A DNA stretch of 64,000 bases from Synchiropus splendidus (taxonomy: Eukaryota; Chordata; Actinopteri; Syngnathiformes; Callionymidae). Positions 42,414 through 56,200 of the stretch are shown here, piece after piece; within the stretch, counting starts at the first letter, position 1; the number at the start of each line of letters is the position of its first letter. The notes under the pieces are model-generated. The model did no database searches. It was given only the letters and a program-made list of their open reading frames with translations, and had not been told where the DNA came from. The DNA is taken from positions 38,223,937 to 38,287,936 of the forward strand of contig NC_071334.1 of the NCBI RefSeq assembly GCF_027744825.2, written 5' to 3'. Position numbers and translations under genes: made by a program.

Positions 42414-42420
42414 TAACACT
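42414..42420. repeat. Right copies of both target duplications (TAA and AACACT overlapping)
   Basis: TAA (42414-42416) is the Harbinger duplication. AACACT (42415-42420) is the Polinton duplication, split from the Polinton end by the Harbinger. The satellite continues directly as TTTATGTTTGGCG. Confidence 0.8.
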
Positions 42421-45400
42421 TTTATGTTTGGCGTTCTGAAACCCACCTTATCTCAGGCTGAAAAGCGTTTTTGTGCATTGTGCCATAACTTTTCAGGGAA
42501 GCTTCAGAACATGAAATTTTAACCTCCCACTATAGCAGAAAGGGTCTTTCTAGTAGTTGCACATCAAATCTAAGCTGTCTGAAGTGTTTTTCGAAAGTTA
42601 TTAACACTTTTATGTTTGGCGTTACGAAATCCACCTTATCTCAGGCTGAAAAGCATTTTTACGCATTGTGCCATAACTTTTCAGGGAAGCTTCAGAACAT
42701 GAAATTTTAACCTCCCACTATAGCAGAAAGGGTCTTTCTAGTAGTTGCACATCAAATCTAAGCTGTCTGAAGTGCTTTTCGAAAGTTATCAACACTTTTA
42801 TATTTGGCGTTCCGAAACCCACCTTATCTCAGGCTGAAAAGCGTTTTTGTGCATTGTGCCATAACTTTTCAGGGAAGCTTCAGAACATGAAATTTTAACC
42901 TCCCACTATAGCAGAAAGGGTCGTTCTAGTAGTTGCACATCAAATCTAAGCTGTCTGAAGTGTTTTTCGAAAGTTATCAAGACTCTTATGTTTGGCGTTC
43001 CGAAACCCACCTTATCTCTGGCTGAAAAGCGTTTTTGTGCATTGTGCCATAACTTTTCAGGGAAGCTTCAGAACATGAAATTTTAACCTCCCACTATAGC
43101 AGAAAGGGTCTTTCTAGTAGTTGCAGATCAAATCTAAGCTGTCTGAAGTGTTTTTCGAAAGTTATTAACACTTTTGTGTTTGGTGTTCCGAAACCCACCT
43201 TATCTCAGGCTGAAAAGCGTTTTTACGCATTGTGCCATAACTTTTCAGGGAAACTTCAGAGCATGAAATTTTAACCTCCCGCTATAGCAGAAAGGGTCTT
43301 TTTAGTAGGTGCACATCAAATCTAAGCTGTCTGAAGTGTTCTTCGAAAGTTATCAACACTTTTATGTTTGGCGTTCCGAAACCCACCTTATCTCAGCCTG
43401 AAAAGCGTTTTTGTGCATTGTGCCATAACTTTTCAGGGAAGCTTCAGAACATGAAATTTTAACCTCCCACTGTAGCAGAAAGGGTCTTTCTAGTAGTTGC
43501 ACATCAAATCTAAGCTGTCTGAAGTGTTTTTCGAAAGTTATCAACACTTTTATGTTTGGCGTTCCGAAACCCACCTTATCTCAGGCTGAAAAGCGTTTTT
43601 GTGCATTGTGCCATAACTTTTCAAGCAAGCTTCAGAACATGAAATTTTAATCTCCCACTATAGCAGAAAGGGTCTTTCTAGTAGTTGCACATCAAATCTA
43701 AGCTGTCTGAAGTGTTTTTCGAAAGTTATTAACACTTTTATGTTTGGCGTTCCGAAACCCACCTTATCTCAGGCTGAAAAGCGTTTTTCCGCATTGTGCC
43801 ATAACTTTTCAGGGAAGCTTCAGAACATGAAATTGTAACCTCCCACTATAGCAGAAAGGGTCTTTCTAGTAGTTGCACATCAAATCTAAGCTGTCTGAAG
43901 TGCTTTTCGAAAGTTATCAACACTTTTATGTTTGGCGTTCCGAAACCCACCTTATCTCAGGCTGAAAAGCGTTTTTGTGCATTGTGCCATAACTTTTCAG
44001 GGAAGCTTCAGAACATGAAATTTTAACCTCCCACTATAGCAGAAAGGGTCTTTCTAGTAGTTGCACATCAGATCTAAGCTGTCTGAAGTGTTTTTCGAAA
44101 GTTATTAACACTTTTATGTTTGGCGTTCCGAAATCCACCTTATCTCAGGCTGAAAAGCGTTTTTACGCATTGTGCCATAACTTTTCAGGGAAGCTTCAGA
44201 ACATGAAATTTTAACCTCCCACTATAGCAGAAAGGGTCTTTCTAGTAGTTGCACATCAAATCTAAGCTGTCTGAAGTGCTTTTCGAAAGTTATCAACACT
44301 TTTATGTTTGGCGTTACGAAACCCACCTTATCTCAGGCTGAAAAGCGTTTTTGTGCATTGTGCCATAACTTTTCAGGGAAGCTTCAGAACATGAAATTTT
44401 AACCTCCCACTATAGCAGAAAGGGTCTTTCTAGTAGTTGCACATCAAATCTAAGCTGTCTGAAGTGTTTTTCGAAAGTTATTAACACTTTTATGTTTGGC
44501 GTTTCGAAATCCACCTTATCTCAGGCTGAAAAGCGTTTTTACGCATTGTGCCATAACTTTTCAGGGAAGCTTCAGAACATGAAATTTTAACCTCCCACTA
44601 TAGCAGAAAGGGTCTTTCTAGTAGTTGCACATCAAATCTAAGCTGTCTGAAGTGCTTTTCAAAAGTTATCAACACTTTTATATTTGGCGTTCCGAAACCC
44701 ACCTTATCTCAGGCTGAAAAGCGTTTTTGTGCATTGTGCCATAACTTTTCAGGGAAGCTTCAGAACATGAAATTTTAACATCCCACTAAAGCAGAAAGGG
44801 TCTTTCTAGTAGTTGCACATCAAATCTAAGCTGTCTGAAGTGCTTTTCGAAAGTTATCAACACTTTTATGTTTGCCGTTCCGAAACCCACCTTATCTCAG
44901 GCTGAAAAGCGTTTTTGTGCATTGTGCCATAACTTTTCAGGGAAGCTTCAGAACATGAAATTTTAACCTCCCACTATAGCAGAAAGGGTCTTTCTAGTAG
45001 TTGCACATCAAATCTAAGCTGTCTGAAGTGTTTTTCGAAAGTTATTAACACTTTTATGTTTGGCGTTTCGAAACCCACCTTATCTCAGGCTGAAAAGCGT
45101 TTTTACGCATTGTGCCATAACTTTTCAGGGAAGCTTCAGAACATGAAATTTTAGCCTCCCACTATAGCAGAAAGGGTCTTTCTAGTAGTTGCACATCAAA
45201 TCTAAGCTGTCTGAAGTGCTTTTCAAAAGTTATCAACACTTTTATATTTGGCGTTCCGAAACCCACCTTATCTCAGGCTGAAAAGCGTTTTTGTGCATTG
45301 TGCCATAACTTTTCAGGGAAGCTTCAGAACATGAAATTTTAACCTCCCACTATAGCAGAAAGGGTCTTTCTAGTAGTTGCACATCAGATCTAAGCTGTCT

Positions 45401-45969
45401 GAAGTGTTTTTCGAAAGTTATTAACACTTTTATGTTTGGCGTTCCGAAATCCACCTTATCTCAGGCTGAAAAGCGTTTTTACGCATTGTGCCATAACTTT
45501 TCAGGGAAGCTTCAGAACATGAAATTTTAACCTCCCACTATAGCAGAAAGGGTCTTTCTAGTAGTTGCACATCAAATCTAAGCTGTCTGAAGTGCTTTTC
45601 GAAAGTTATCAACACTTTTATGTTTGGCGTTACGAAACCCACCTTATCTCAGGCTGAAAAGCGTTTTTGTGCATTGTGCCATAACTTTTCAGGGAAGCTT
45701 CAGAACATGAAATTTTAACCTCCCACTATAGCAGAAAGGGTCTTTCTAGTAGTTGCACATCAAATCTAAGCTGTCTGAAGTGTTTTTCGAAAGTTATTAA
45801 CACTTTTATGTTTGGCGTTTCGAAATCCACCTTATCTCAGGCTGAAAAGCGTTTTTACGCATTGTGCCATAACTTTTCAGGGAAGCTTCAGAACATGAAA
45901 TTTTAACCTCCCACTATAGCAGAAAGGGTCTTTCTAGTAGTTGCACATCAAATCTAAGCTGTCTGAAGT

Positions 45970-48900
45970 GCATTTCAAAAGTTATCAACACTTTTATATT
46001 TGGCGTTCCGAAATCCACCTTATCTCAGGCTGAAAAGCGTTTTTGTGCATTGTGCCATAACTTTTCAGGGAAGCTTCTGAACATGAAATTTTAACATCCC
46101 ACTAAAGCAGAAAGGGTCTTTCTAGTAGTTGCACATCAAATCTAAGCTGTCTGAAGTGCTTTTCGAAAGTTATCAACACTTTTATGTTTGCCGTTCCGAA
46201 ACCCACCTTATCTCAGGCTGAAAAGCGTTTTTGTGCATTGTGCCATAACTTTTCAGGGAAGCTTCAGAACATGAAATTTTAACCTCCCACTATACCAGAA
46301 AGGGTCTTTCTAGTAGTTGCACATCAAATCTAAGCTGTCTGAAGTGTTTTTCGAAAGTTATTAACACTTTTATGTTTGGCGTTTCGAAACCCACCTTATC
46401 TCAGGCTGAAAAGCGTTTTTACGCATTGTGCCATAACTTTTCAGGGAAGCTTCAGAACATGAAATTTTAGCCTCCCACTATAGCAGAAAGGGTCTTTCTA
46501 GTAGTTGCACATCAAATCTAAGCTGTCTGAAGTGCTTTTCGAAAGTTATCAACACTTTTATGTTTGGCGTTACGAAACCCACCTTATCTCAGGCTGAAAA
46601 GCGTTTTTGTGCATTGTGCCATAACTTTTCAGGGAAGCTTCAGAACATGAAATTTTAACCTCCCACTATAGCAGAAAGGGTCTTTCTAGTAGTTGCACAT
46701 CAAATCTAAGCTGTCTGAAGTGTTTTTCGAAAGTTATTAACACTTTTATGTTTGGCGTTTCGAAATCCACCTTATCTCAGGCTGAAAAGCGTTTTTACGC
46801 ATTGTGCCATAACTTTTCAGGGAAGCTTCAGAACATGAAATTTTAACCTCCCACTATAGCAGAAAGGGTCTTTCTAGTAGTTGCACATCAAATCTAAGCT
46901 GTCTGAAGTGCTTTTCAAAAGTTATCAACACTTTTATATTTGGCGTTCCGAAACCCACCTTATCTCAGGCTGAAAAGCGTTTTTGTGCATTGTGCCATAA
47001 CTTTTCAGGGAAGCTTCAGAACATGAAATTTTAACATCCCACTAAAGCAGAAAGGGTCTTTCTAGTAGTTGCACATCAAATCTAAGCTGTCTGAAGTGCT
47101 TTTCGAAAGTTATCAACACTTTTATGTTTGCCGTTCCGAAACCCACCTTATCTCAGGCTGAAAAGCGTTTTTACGCATTGTGCCATAACTTTTCAGGGAA
47201 GCTTCAGAACATGAAATTTTAGCCTCCCACTATAGCAGAAAGGGTCTTTCTAGTAGTTGCACATCAAATCTAAGCTGTCTGAAGTGCTTTTCAAAAGTTA
47301 TCAACACTTTTATATTTGGCGTTCCGAAACCCACCTTATCTCAGGCTGAAAAGCGTTTTTGTGCATTGTGCCATAACTTTTCAGGGAAGCTTCAGAACAT
47401 GAAATTTTAACCTCCCACTATAGCAGAAAGGGTCTTTCTAGTAGTTGCACATCAGATCTAAGCTGTCTGAAGTGTTTTTCGAAAGTTATTAACACTTTTA
47501 TGTTTGGCGTTCCGAAATCCACCTTATCTCAGGCTGAAAAGCGTTTTTACGCATTGTGCCATAACTTTTCAGGGAAGCTTCAGAACATGAAATTTTAACC
47601 TCCCACTATAGCAGAAAGGGTCTTTCTAGTAGTTGCACATCAAATCTAAGCTGTCTGAAGTGCTTTTCAAAAGTTATCAACACTTTTATATTTGGCGTTC
47701 CGAAACCCACCTTATCTCAGGCTGAAAAGCGTTTTTGTGCATTGTGCCATAACTTTTCAGGGAAGCTTCAGAACATGAAATTTTAACCTCCCACTATAGC
47801 AGAAAGGGTCTTTCTAGTAGTTGCACATCAGATCTAAGCTGTCTGAAGTGTTTTTCGAAAGTTATTAACACTTTTATGTTTGGCGTTCCGAAATCCACCT
47901 TATCTCAGGCTGAAAAGCGTTTTTACGCATTGTGCCATAACTTTTCAGGGAAGCTTCAGAACATGAAATTTTAACCTCCCACTATAGCAGAAAGGGTCTT
48001 TCTAGTAGTTGCACATCAAATCTAAGCTGTCTGAAGTGCTTTTCGAAAGTTATCAACACTTTTATGTTTGGCGTTACGAAACCCACCTTATCTCAGGCTG
48101 AAAAGCGTTTTTGTGCATTGTGCCATAACTTTTCAGGGAAGCTTCAGAACATGAAATTTTAACCTCCCACTATAGCAGAAAGGGTCTTTCTAGTAGTTGC
48201 ACATCAAATCTAAGCTGTCTGAAGTGTTTTTCGAAAGTTATTAACACTTTTATGTTTGGCGTTTCGAAACCCACCTTATCTCAGGCTGAAAAGCGTTTTT
48301 ACGCATTGTGCCATAACTTTTCAGGGAAGCTTCAGAACATGAAATTTTAACCTCCCACTATAGCAGAAAGGGTCTTTCTAGTAGTTGCACATCAAATCTA
48401 AGCTGTCTGAAGTGCATTTCAAAAGTTATCAACACTTTTATATTTGGCGTTCCGAAACCCACCTTATCTCAGGCTGAAAAGCGTTTTTGTGCATTGTGCC
48501 ATAACTTTTCAGGGAAGCTTCTGAACATGAAATTTTAACATCCCACTAAAGCAGAAAGGGTCTTTCTAGTAGTTGCACATCAAATCTAAGCTGTCTGAAG
48601 TGCTTTTCGAAAGTTATCAACACTTTTATGTTTGCCGTTCCGAAACCCACCTTATCTCAGGCTGAAAAGCGTTTTTGTGCATTGTGCCATAACTTTTCAG
48701 GGAAGCTTCAGAACATGAAATTTTAACCTCCCACTATACCAGAAAGGGTCTTTCTAGTAGTTGCACATCAAATCTAAGCTGTCTGAAGTGTTTTTCGAAA
48801 GTTATTAACACTTTTATGTTTGGCGTTTCGAAACCCACCTTATCTCAGGCTGAAAAGCGTTTTTACGCATTGTGCCATAACTTTTCAGGGAAGCTTCAGA

Positions 48901-50850
48901 ACATGAAATTTTAGCCTCCCACTATAGCAGAAAGGGTCTTTCTAGTAGTTTCACATCAAATCTAAGCTGTCTGAAGTGCTTTTCAAAAGTTATCAACACT
49001 TTTATATTTGGCGTTCCGAAACCCACCTTATCTCAGGCTGAAAAGCGTTTTTGAGCATTGTGCCATAACTTTTCAGGGAAGCTTCAGAACATGAAATTTT
49101 AACGTCCCACTATAGCAGAAAGGGTCTTTCTAGTAGTTGCACATCAAATCTAAGCTGTCTGAAGTGTTTTTCGAAAGTTATCAAGACTTTTATGTTTGGC
49201 ATTCCGAAACCCAACTTATCTCAGGCTGAAAAGCGTTTTTACGCATTGTGCCATAACTTTTCAGGGAAGCTTCAGAACATGAAATTTTAACCTCCCACTA
49301 TAGCAGAAAGGGTCTTTCTAGTAGTTGCACATCAAATCTAAGCTGTCTGAAGTGTTTTTCGAAAGTTATCAACACTTCTATGTTTGGCGTTCGGAAACCC
49401 ACCTTATCTCAGGCTGAAAAGCGTTTTTGGCATTTTGCCATAACTTTTCAGGGAAGCTTCAGAACATGAAATTTTAACCACCCACTATAGCAGAAAGGGT
49501 CTTTCTAGTAGTTACACATCAAATCTAAGCTGTCTGAAGTGCTTTTCGAAAGTTATTAACAATTTTATGTTTGGCGTTCCGAAACCCACCTTATCTTAGG
49601 CTGAAAAGCGCTTTTACGCATTGTGCCATAGCTTTTCAGGGAAGCTTCAGAACATGAAATTTTAACCTCCCACTATAGCAGAAAGGGTCTTTCTAGTAGT
49701 TGCACATCAAATCTAAGCTGTCTGAAGTGTTTTTCGAAAGTTATCAACACTTTTATGTTTGGCGTTCCGAAACCCACCTTATCTCAGGCTGAAAAGCGTT
49801 TTTGTGCATTGTGCCATAACTTTTCAGGGAAGCTTCAGAACATGAAATTTTAACCTCCCACTGTAGCAGAAAGGCTCTTTCTAGTAGTTGCACATCAAAT
49901 CTAAGCTGTCTGAAGTGTTTTTCGAAAGTTATCAACACTTTTATGTTTGGCGTTCCGAAACCCACCTTATCTCAGGCTGAAAAGCGTTTTTGTGCATTGT
50001 GCCATAACTTTTCAGGGAAGCTTCAGAACATGAAATTTTAATCTCCCACTATAGCAGAAAGGGTCTTTCTAGTAGTTGCACATCAAATCTAAGCTGTCTG
50101 AAGTGTTTTTCGAAAGTTATTAACACTTTTATGTTTGGCGTTCCGAAACCCACCTTATCTCAGGCTGAAAAGCGTTTTTCCGCAGTGTGCCATAACTTTT
50201 CAGGGAAGCTTCAGAACATGAAATTTTAACATCCCACTAAAGCAGAAATGGTCTTTCTAGTAGTTGCACATCAAATCTAAGCTGTCTGAAGTGCTTTTCG
50301 AAAGTTATCAACACTTTTATGTTTGGCGTTCCGAAACCCACCTTATCTCAGGCTGAAAAGCGTTTTTGTGCATTGTGCCATAACTTTTCAGGGAAGCTTC
50401 AGAACATGAAATTTTAACCTCCCACTATAGCAGAAAGGGTCTTTCTAGTAGTTGCACATCAAATCTAAGCTGTCTGAAGTGCTTTTCAAAAGTTATCAAC
50501 ACTTTTATATTTGGCGTTCCGAAACCCACCTTATCTCAGGCTGAAAAGCGTTTTTGTGCATTGTTCCATAACTTTTCAGGGAAGCTTCAGAACATGAAAT
50601 TTTAACCTCCCACTATAGCAGAAAGGGTCTTTCTAGTAGTTGCACATCAAATCTAAGCTGTCTGAAGTGTTTTTCGAAAGTTATCAAGACTTTTATGTTT
50701 GGCGTTCCGAAACCCACCTTATCTCTGGCTGAAAAGCGTTTTTGTGCATTGTGCCATAACTTTTCAGGGAAGCTTCAGAACATGAAATTTTAACCTCCCA
50801 CTATAGCTGAAAGGGTCTTTCTAGTAGTTGCAGACCAAATCTAAGCTGTC
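45970..50850. repeat. Satellite block repeated at 13-monomer spacing
   Basis: The rare pair GTGCATTTCAAAAG and AAGCTTCTGAACATG, followed by TTTTAACATCCCACTAAAGC, occurs at about 45970-46105 and again at about 48414-48549, an offset of 2,444 bp (13 x 188). The following monomers share TTTGCCGTTCC and CTATACCAG variants in both copies. Outer limits are approximate. Confidence 0.6.
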
Positions 50851-53259
50851 TGAAGTGTTTTTCGAAAGTTATCAACACTTCTATGTTTGGCGTTCCGAAA
50901 CCCACCTTATCTCAGGCTGAAAAGCGTTTTTGTGCATTGTGCGATAATTTTTCAGGGAAGCTTCAGAACATGAAATTTTAACCTCCCACTATAGCAGAAA
51001 GGGTCTTTCTAGTAGTTGCACATCAAATCTAAGCTGTCTGAAGTGTTTTTCGAAAGTTATTAACACTTTTATGTTTGGCGTTCCGAAACCCACCTTATCT
51101 CAGGCTGAAAAGCGTTTTTCCGCATTGTGCCATAACTTTTCAGGGAAGCTTCAGAACATGAAATTTTAACATCCCACTAAAGCAGAAAGGGTCTTTCTAG
51201 TAGTTGCACATCAAATCTAAGCTGTCTGAAGTGTTTTTCGAAAGTTATCAAGACTTTTATGTTTGGCGTTCCGAAACCCACCTTATCTCTGGCTGAAAAG
51301 CGTTTTTGTGCATTGTGCCATAACTTTTCAGGGAAGCTTCAGAACATGAAATTTTAACCTCCCACTATAGCAGAAAGGCTCTTTCTAGTAGTTGCAGATC
51401 AAATCTAAGCTGTCTGAAGTGTTTTTCGAAAGTTATCAACACTTCTATGTTTGGCGTTCCGAAACCCACCTTATCTCAGGCTGAAAAGCGTTTTTGTGCA
51501 TTGTGCGATAACTTTTCCGGGAAGCTTCAGAACATGAAATTTTAACCTCCCACTATAGCAGAAAGGGTCTTTCTAGTAATTGCACATCAAATCTAAGCTG
51601 TCTGAAGTGTTTTTCGAAAGTTATTAACACTTTTGTGTTTGGCGTTCCGAAACCCACCTTATCTCAGGCTGAAAAGCGTTTTTACGCATTGTGCCATAAC
51701 TTTTCAGGGAAGCTTCAGAGCATGAAATTTTAACCTCCCACTATAGCAGAAAGGGTCTTTCTAGTAGGTGCACATCAAATCTAAGCTGTCTGAAGTGTTT
51801 TTCGAAAGTTATCAACACTTTTATGTTTGGCGTTCCGAAACCCACCTTATCTCAGGCTGAAAAGCGTTTTTGTGCATTGTGCCATAACTTTTCAGCGAAG
51901 CTTCAGAACATGAAATTTTAACCTCCCACTATAGCAGAAAGGGTCATTCTAGAAGTTGCACATCAAATCTAAGCTGTCTGAAGTGTTTTTCGAAAGTTAT
52001 TAACACTTTTGTGTTTGGCGTTCCGAAACCCACCTTATCTCAGCTTGAAAAGCGTTTTTAAGCATTGTGCCATAACTTTTCAGGGAAGCTTCAGAACATG
52101 AAATTTTAACCTCCCACTATAGCAAAAAGGGTCTTTCTAGTAGTTGCACATCAAATCTAAGCTGTCTGAAGTGTTTTTCGAAAGTTATCAACACTTTTAT
52201 GTTTGCCGTTCCGAAGCCAACCTTATCTCGGGCTGAAAAGTGTTTTCACGCATTGTGCCATAACTTTTCAGGGAAGCTTCAGAACATGAAATGTTAACCT
52301 CCCACTATAGCTGAAAGGGTCTTTCTAGTAGGTGCACATCAAATCTAAGCTGTCTGAAGTGTTTTTCGAAAGTTATCAACACTTTTATGTTTGGCGTTCC
52401 GAAACCCACCTTATCTCAGGCTGAAAAGCGTTTTTGTGCATTGTGCCATAACTTTTCAGGGAAGCTTCAGAACATGAAATTTTAACCTCCCACTATAGCA
52501 GAAAGGGTCTTTCTAGTAGGTGCACATCAAATCTAAGCTGTCTGAAGTGTTTTTCGAAAGTTATCAACACTTTTATGTTTGGCGTTCCGAAACCCACCTT
52601 ATCTCAGGCTGAAAAGCGTTTTTGTGCATTGTGCCATAACTTTTCAGGGAAGCTTCAGAACATGAAATTTTAACCTCCCACTATAGCAGAAAGGGTCTTT
52701 CTAGTAGGTGCACATCAAATCTAAGCTGTCTGAAGTGTTTTTCGAAAGTTATCAACACTTTTATGTTTGGCGTTCCGAAACCCACCTTATCTCAGGCTGA
52801 AAAGCGGTTTTGTGCATTGTGCCATAACTTTTCAGGGAAGCTTCAGAACATGAAATTTTAACCTCCCACTATAGCAGAAAGGGTCTTTCTAGTACTTGCA
52901 CATCAAATCTAAGCTGTCTGAAGTGCTTTTCGAAAGTTATTAACACTTTTATGTTTGGCGTTCCGAAACCCACCTTATCTCTGGCTGAAAAGCGTTTTTG
53001 TGCATTGTGCCATAACTTTTCAGGGAAGCTTCAGAACATGAAATTTTAACCTCCCACTATAGCAGAAAGGGTCTTTCTAGTAGTAGCACATCAAATCTAA
53101 GCTGTCTGAGGTGTTTTTCGAAAGTTATCAACACTTTTATGTTTGGCGTTCCGAAACCCACCTTATCTCAGGCTGAAAAGCGTTTTTGTGCATTGTGCCA
53201 TAACTTTTCAGGGAAGCTTCAGAACATGAAATTTTAACCTCCCACTATAGCAGAAAGGG

Positions 53260-56200
53260 TCTTTCTAGTAGGTGCACATCAAATCTAAGCTGTCTGAAGT
53301 GTTTTTCGAAAGTTATCAACACTTTTATGTTTGGCGTTCCGAAACCCACCTTATCTCAGGCTGAAAAGCGGTTTTGTGCATTGTGCCATAACTTTTCAGG
53401 GAAGCTTCTGAACATGAAATTTTAACCTCCCACTATAGCAGAAAGGGTCTTTCTAGTACTTGCACATCAAATCTAAGCTGTCTGAAGTGTTTTTCGAAAG
53501 TTATTAACACTTTTATGTTTGGCATTCCGAAACCCAACTTATCTCAGGCTGAAAAGCGTTTTTACGCATTGTGCCATAACTTTTCAGGGAAGCTTCAGAA
53601 CATGAAATTTTAACCTCCCACTATAGCAGAAAGGGTCTTTCTAGTAGTTGCACATCAAATCCAAGCTGTCTGAAGTGTTTTTCGAAAGTTATCAACACTT
53701 TTATGTTTGGCGTTCGGAAACCCACCTTATCTCAGGCTGAAAAGCGTTTTTGTGCATTGTGCCATAACTTTTCAGGGAAGCTTCAGAACATGAAATTTTA
53801 ACCTCCCACTATAGCAGAAAGGGTCTTTCTAGTAGTTGCACATCAAATCTAAGCTGTCTGAAGTGCTTTTCGAAAGTTATTAACACTTTTATGTTTGGCG
53901 TTCCGAAACCCACCTTATCTTAGGCTGAAAAGCGTTTTTACGCATTGTGCCATAACTTTTCAGGGAAGCTTCAGAACATGAAATTTTAACCTCCCACTAT
54001 AGCAGAAAGGGTCTTTCTAGTAGTTGCACATCAAATCTAAGCTGTCTGAAGTGTTTTTCGAAAGTTATCAACACTTTTATGTTTGGCGTTCCGAAACCCA
54101 CCTTATCTCAGGCTGAAAAGTGTCTTTGTGCATTGTGCCATAATGTTTCAGGGAAGATTCAGAACATGAAATTTTAATCTCCCACTATAGCAGAAAGGGT
54201 CTTTCTAGTAGTTGCACATCAAATCTAAGCTGTCTGAAGTGTTTTTCGAAAGTTATTAACACTTTTATGTTTGGCGTTCCGAAACCCACCTTATCTCAGG
54301 CTGAAAAGCGTTTTTACGCATTGTGCCATAACTTTTCAGGTCAGCTTCAGAACATGAAATTTTAACCACCCACTATAGCAGAAAGGGTCTTTCTAGTAGT
54401 TGCACATCAAATCTAAGCTGTCTGAAGTGTTTTTCGAAAGTTATCAACACTTTTATGTTTGGCGTTCCGAAACCCACCTTATCTCAGGCTGAAAAGCGGT
54501 TTTGTGCATTGTGCCATAACTTTTCAGGGAAGCTTCAGAACATGAAATTTTAACCTCCCACTATAGCAGAAAGGGTCTTTCTAGTACTTGCACATCAAAT
54601 CTAAGCTGTCTGAAGTGTTTTTCGAAAGTTATTAACACTTTTATGTTTGGCATTCCGAAACCCAACTTATCTCAGGCTGAAAAGCGTTTTTACGCATTGT
54701 GCCATAACTTTTCAGGGAAGCTTCAGAACATGAAATTTTAACCTCCCACTATAGCAGAAAGGGTCTTTCTAGTAGTTGCACATCAAATCCAAGCTGTCTG
54801 AAGTGTTTTTCGAAAGTTATCAACACTTTTATGTTTGGCGTTCGGAAACCCACCTTATCTCAGGCTGAAAAGCGTTTTTGTGCATTGTGCCATAACTTTT
54901 CAGGGAAGCTTCAGAACATGAAATTTTAACCTCCCACTATAGCAGAAAGGGTCTTTCTAGTAGTTGCACATCAAATCTAAGCTGTCTGAAGTGCTTTTCG
55001 AAAGTTATTAACACTTTTATGTTTGGCGTTCCGAAACCCACCTTATCTTAGGCTGAAAAGCGTTTTTACGCATTGTGCCATAACTTTTCAGGGAAGCTTC
55101 AGAACATGAAATTTTAACCTCCCACTATAGCAGAAAGGGTCTTTCTAGTAGTTGCACATCAAATCTAAGCTGTCTGAAGTGTTTTTCGAAAGTTATCAAC
55201 ACTTTTATGTTTGGCGTTCCGAAACCCACCTTATCTCAGGCTGAAAAGTGTCTTTGTGCATTGTGCCATAATGTTTCAGGGAAGATTCAGAACATGAAAT
55301 TTTAATCTCCCACTATAGCAGAAAGGGTCTTTCTAGTAGTTGCACATCAAATCTAAGCTGTCTGAAGTGTTTTTCGAAAGTTATTAACACTTTTATGTTT
55401 GGCGTTCCGAAACCCACCTTATCTCAGGCTGAAAAGCGTTTTTACGCATTGTGCCATAACTTTTCAGGTCAGCTTCAGAACATGAAATTTTAACCACCCA
55501 CTATAGCAGAAAGGGTCTTTCTAGTAGTTGCACATCAAATCTAAGCTGTCTGAAGTGTTTTTCGAAAGTTATCAACACTTTTATGTTTGACGTTCCGAAA
55601 CCCACCTTATCTCAGGCTGAAAAGCGTTTTTACGCATTGTGCCATAACTTTTCAGGGAATCTTCAGAACATGAAATTTTAACCTCCCACTATTGCTGAAA
55701 GGGTCTTTCCAGTAGTTGCACATCAAATCTAAGCTGTCTGAAGTGTTTTTCGAAAGTTATCAACACTTTTATGTTTGGCGTTCCGAAACCCACCTTATCT
55801 CTGGCTGAATAGCGTTTTTGTGCATTGTGCCATAACTTTTCAGGGAAGCTTCAGAACATGAAATTTTAACCTCCCACTATAGCAGAAAGGGTCTTTCTAG
55901 TAGGTGCTCATCTAATCTAAGCTGTCTGAAGAGTTTTTCGAAAGTTATCAACACTTTTATGTTTGGCGTTCCGAAACCCACCTTATCTCAGGCTGACAAG
56001 CGTTTTTGTGCATTGTGCCATAACTTTTCGGGGAAGCTTCAGAACATGAAATTTTAACTTCCCACTATAGCAGAAAGGGTCTTTCTAGTAGTTGCACATC
56101 AAATCTAAGTTGTCTGAAGTGTTTTTCGAAAGTTATCAACACTTTTATGTTTGGCGTTCCGAAACCCACCTTATCTCTGGCTGAATAGCGTTTTTGTGCA

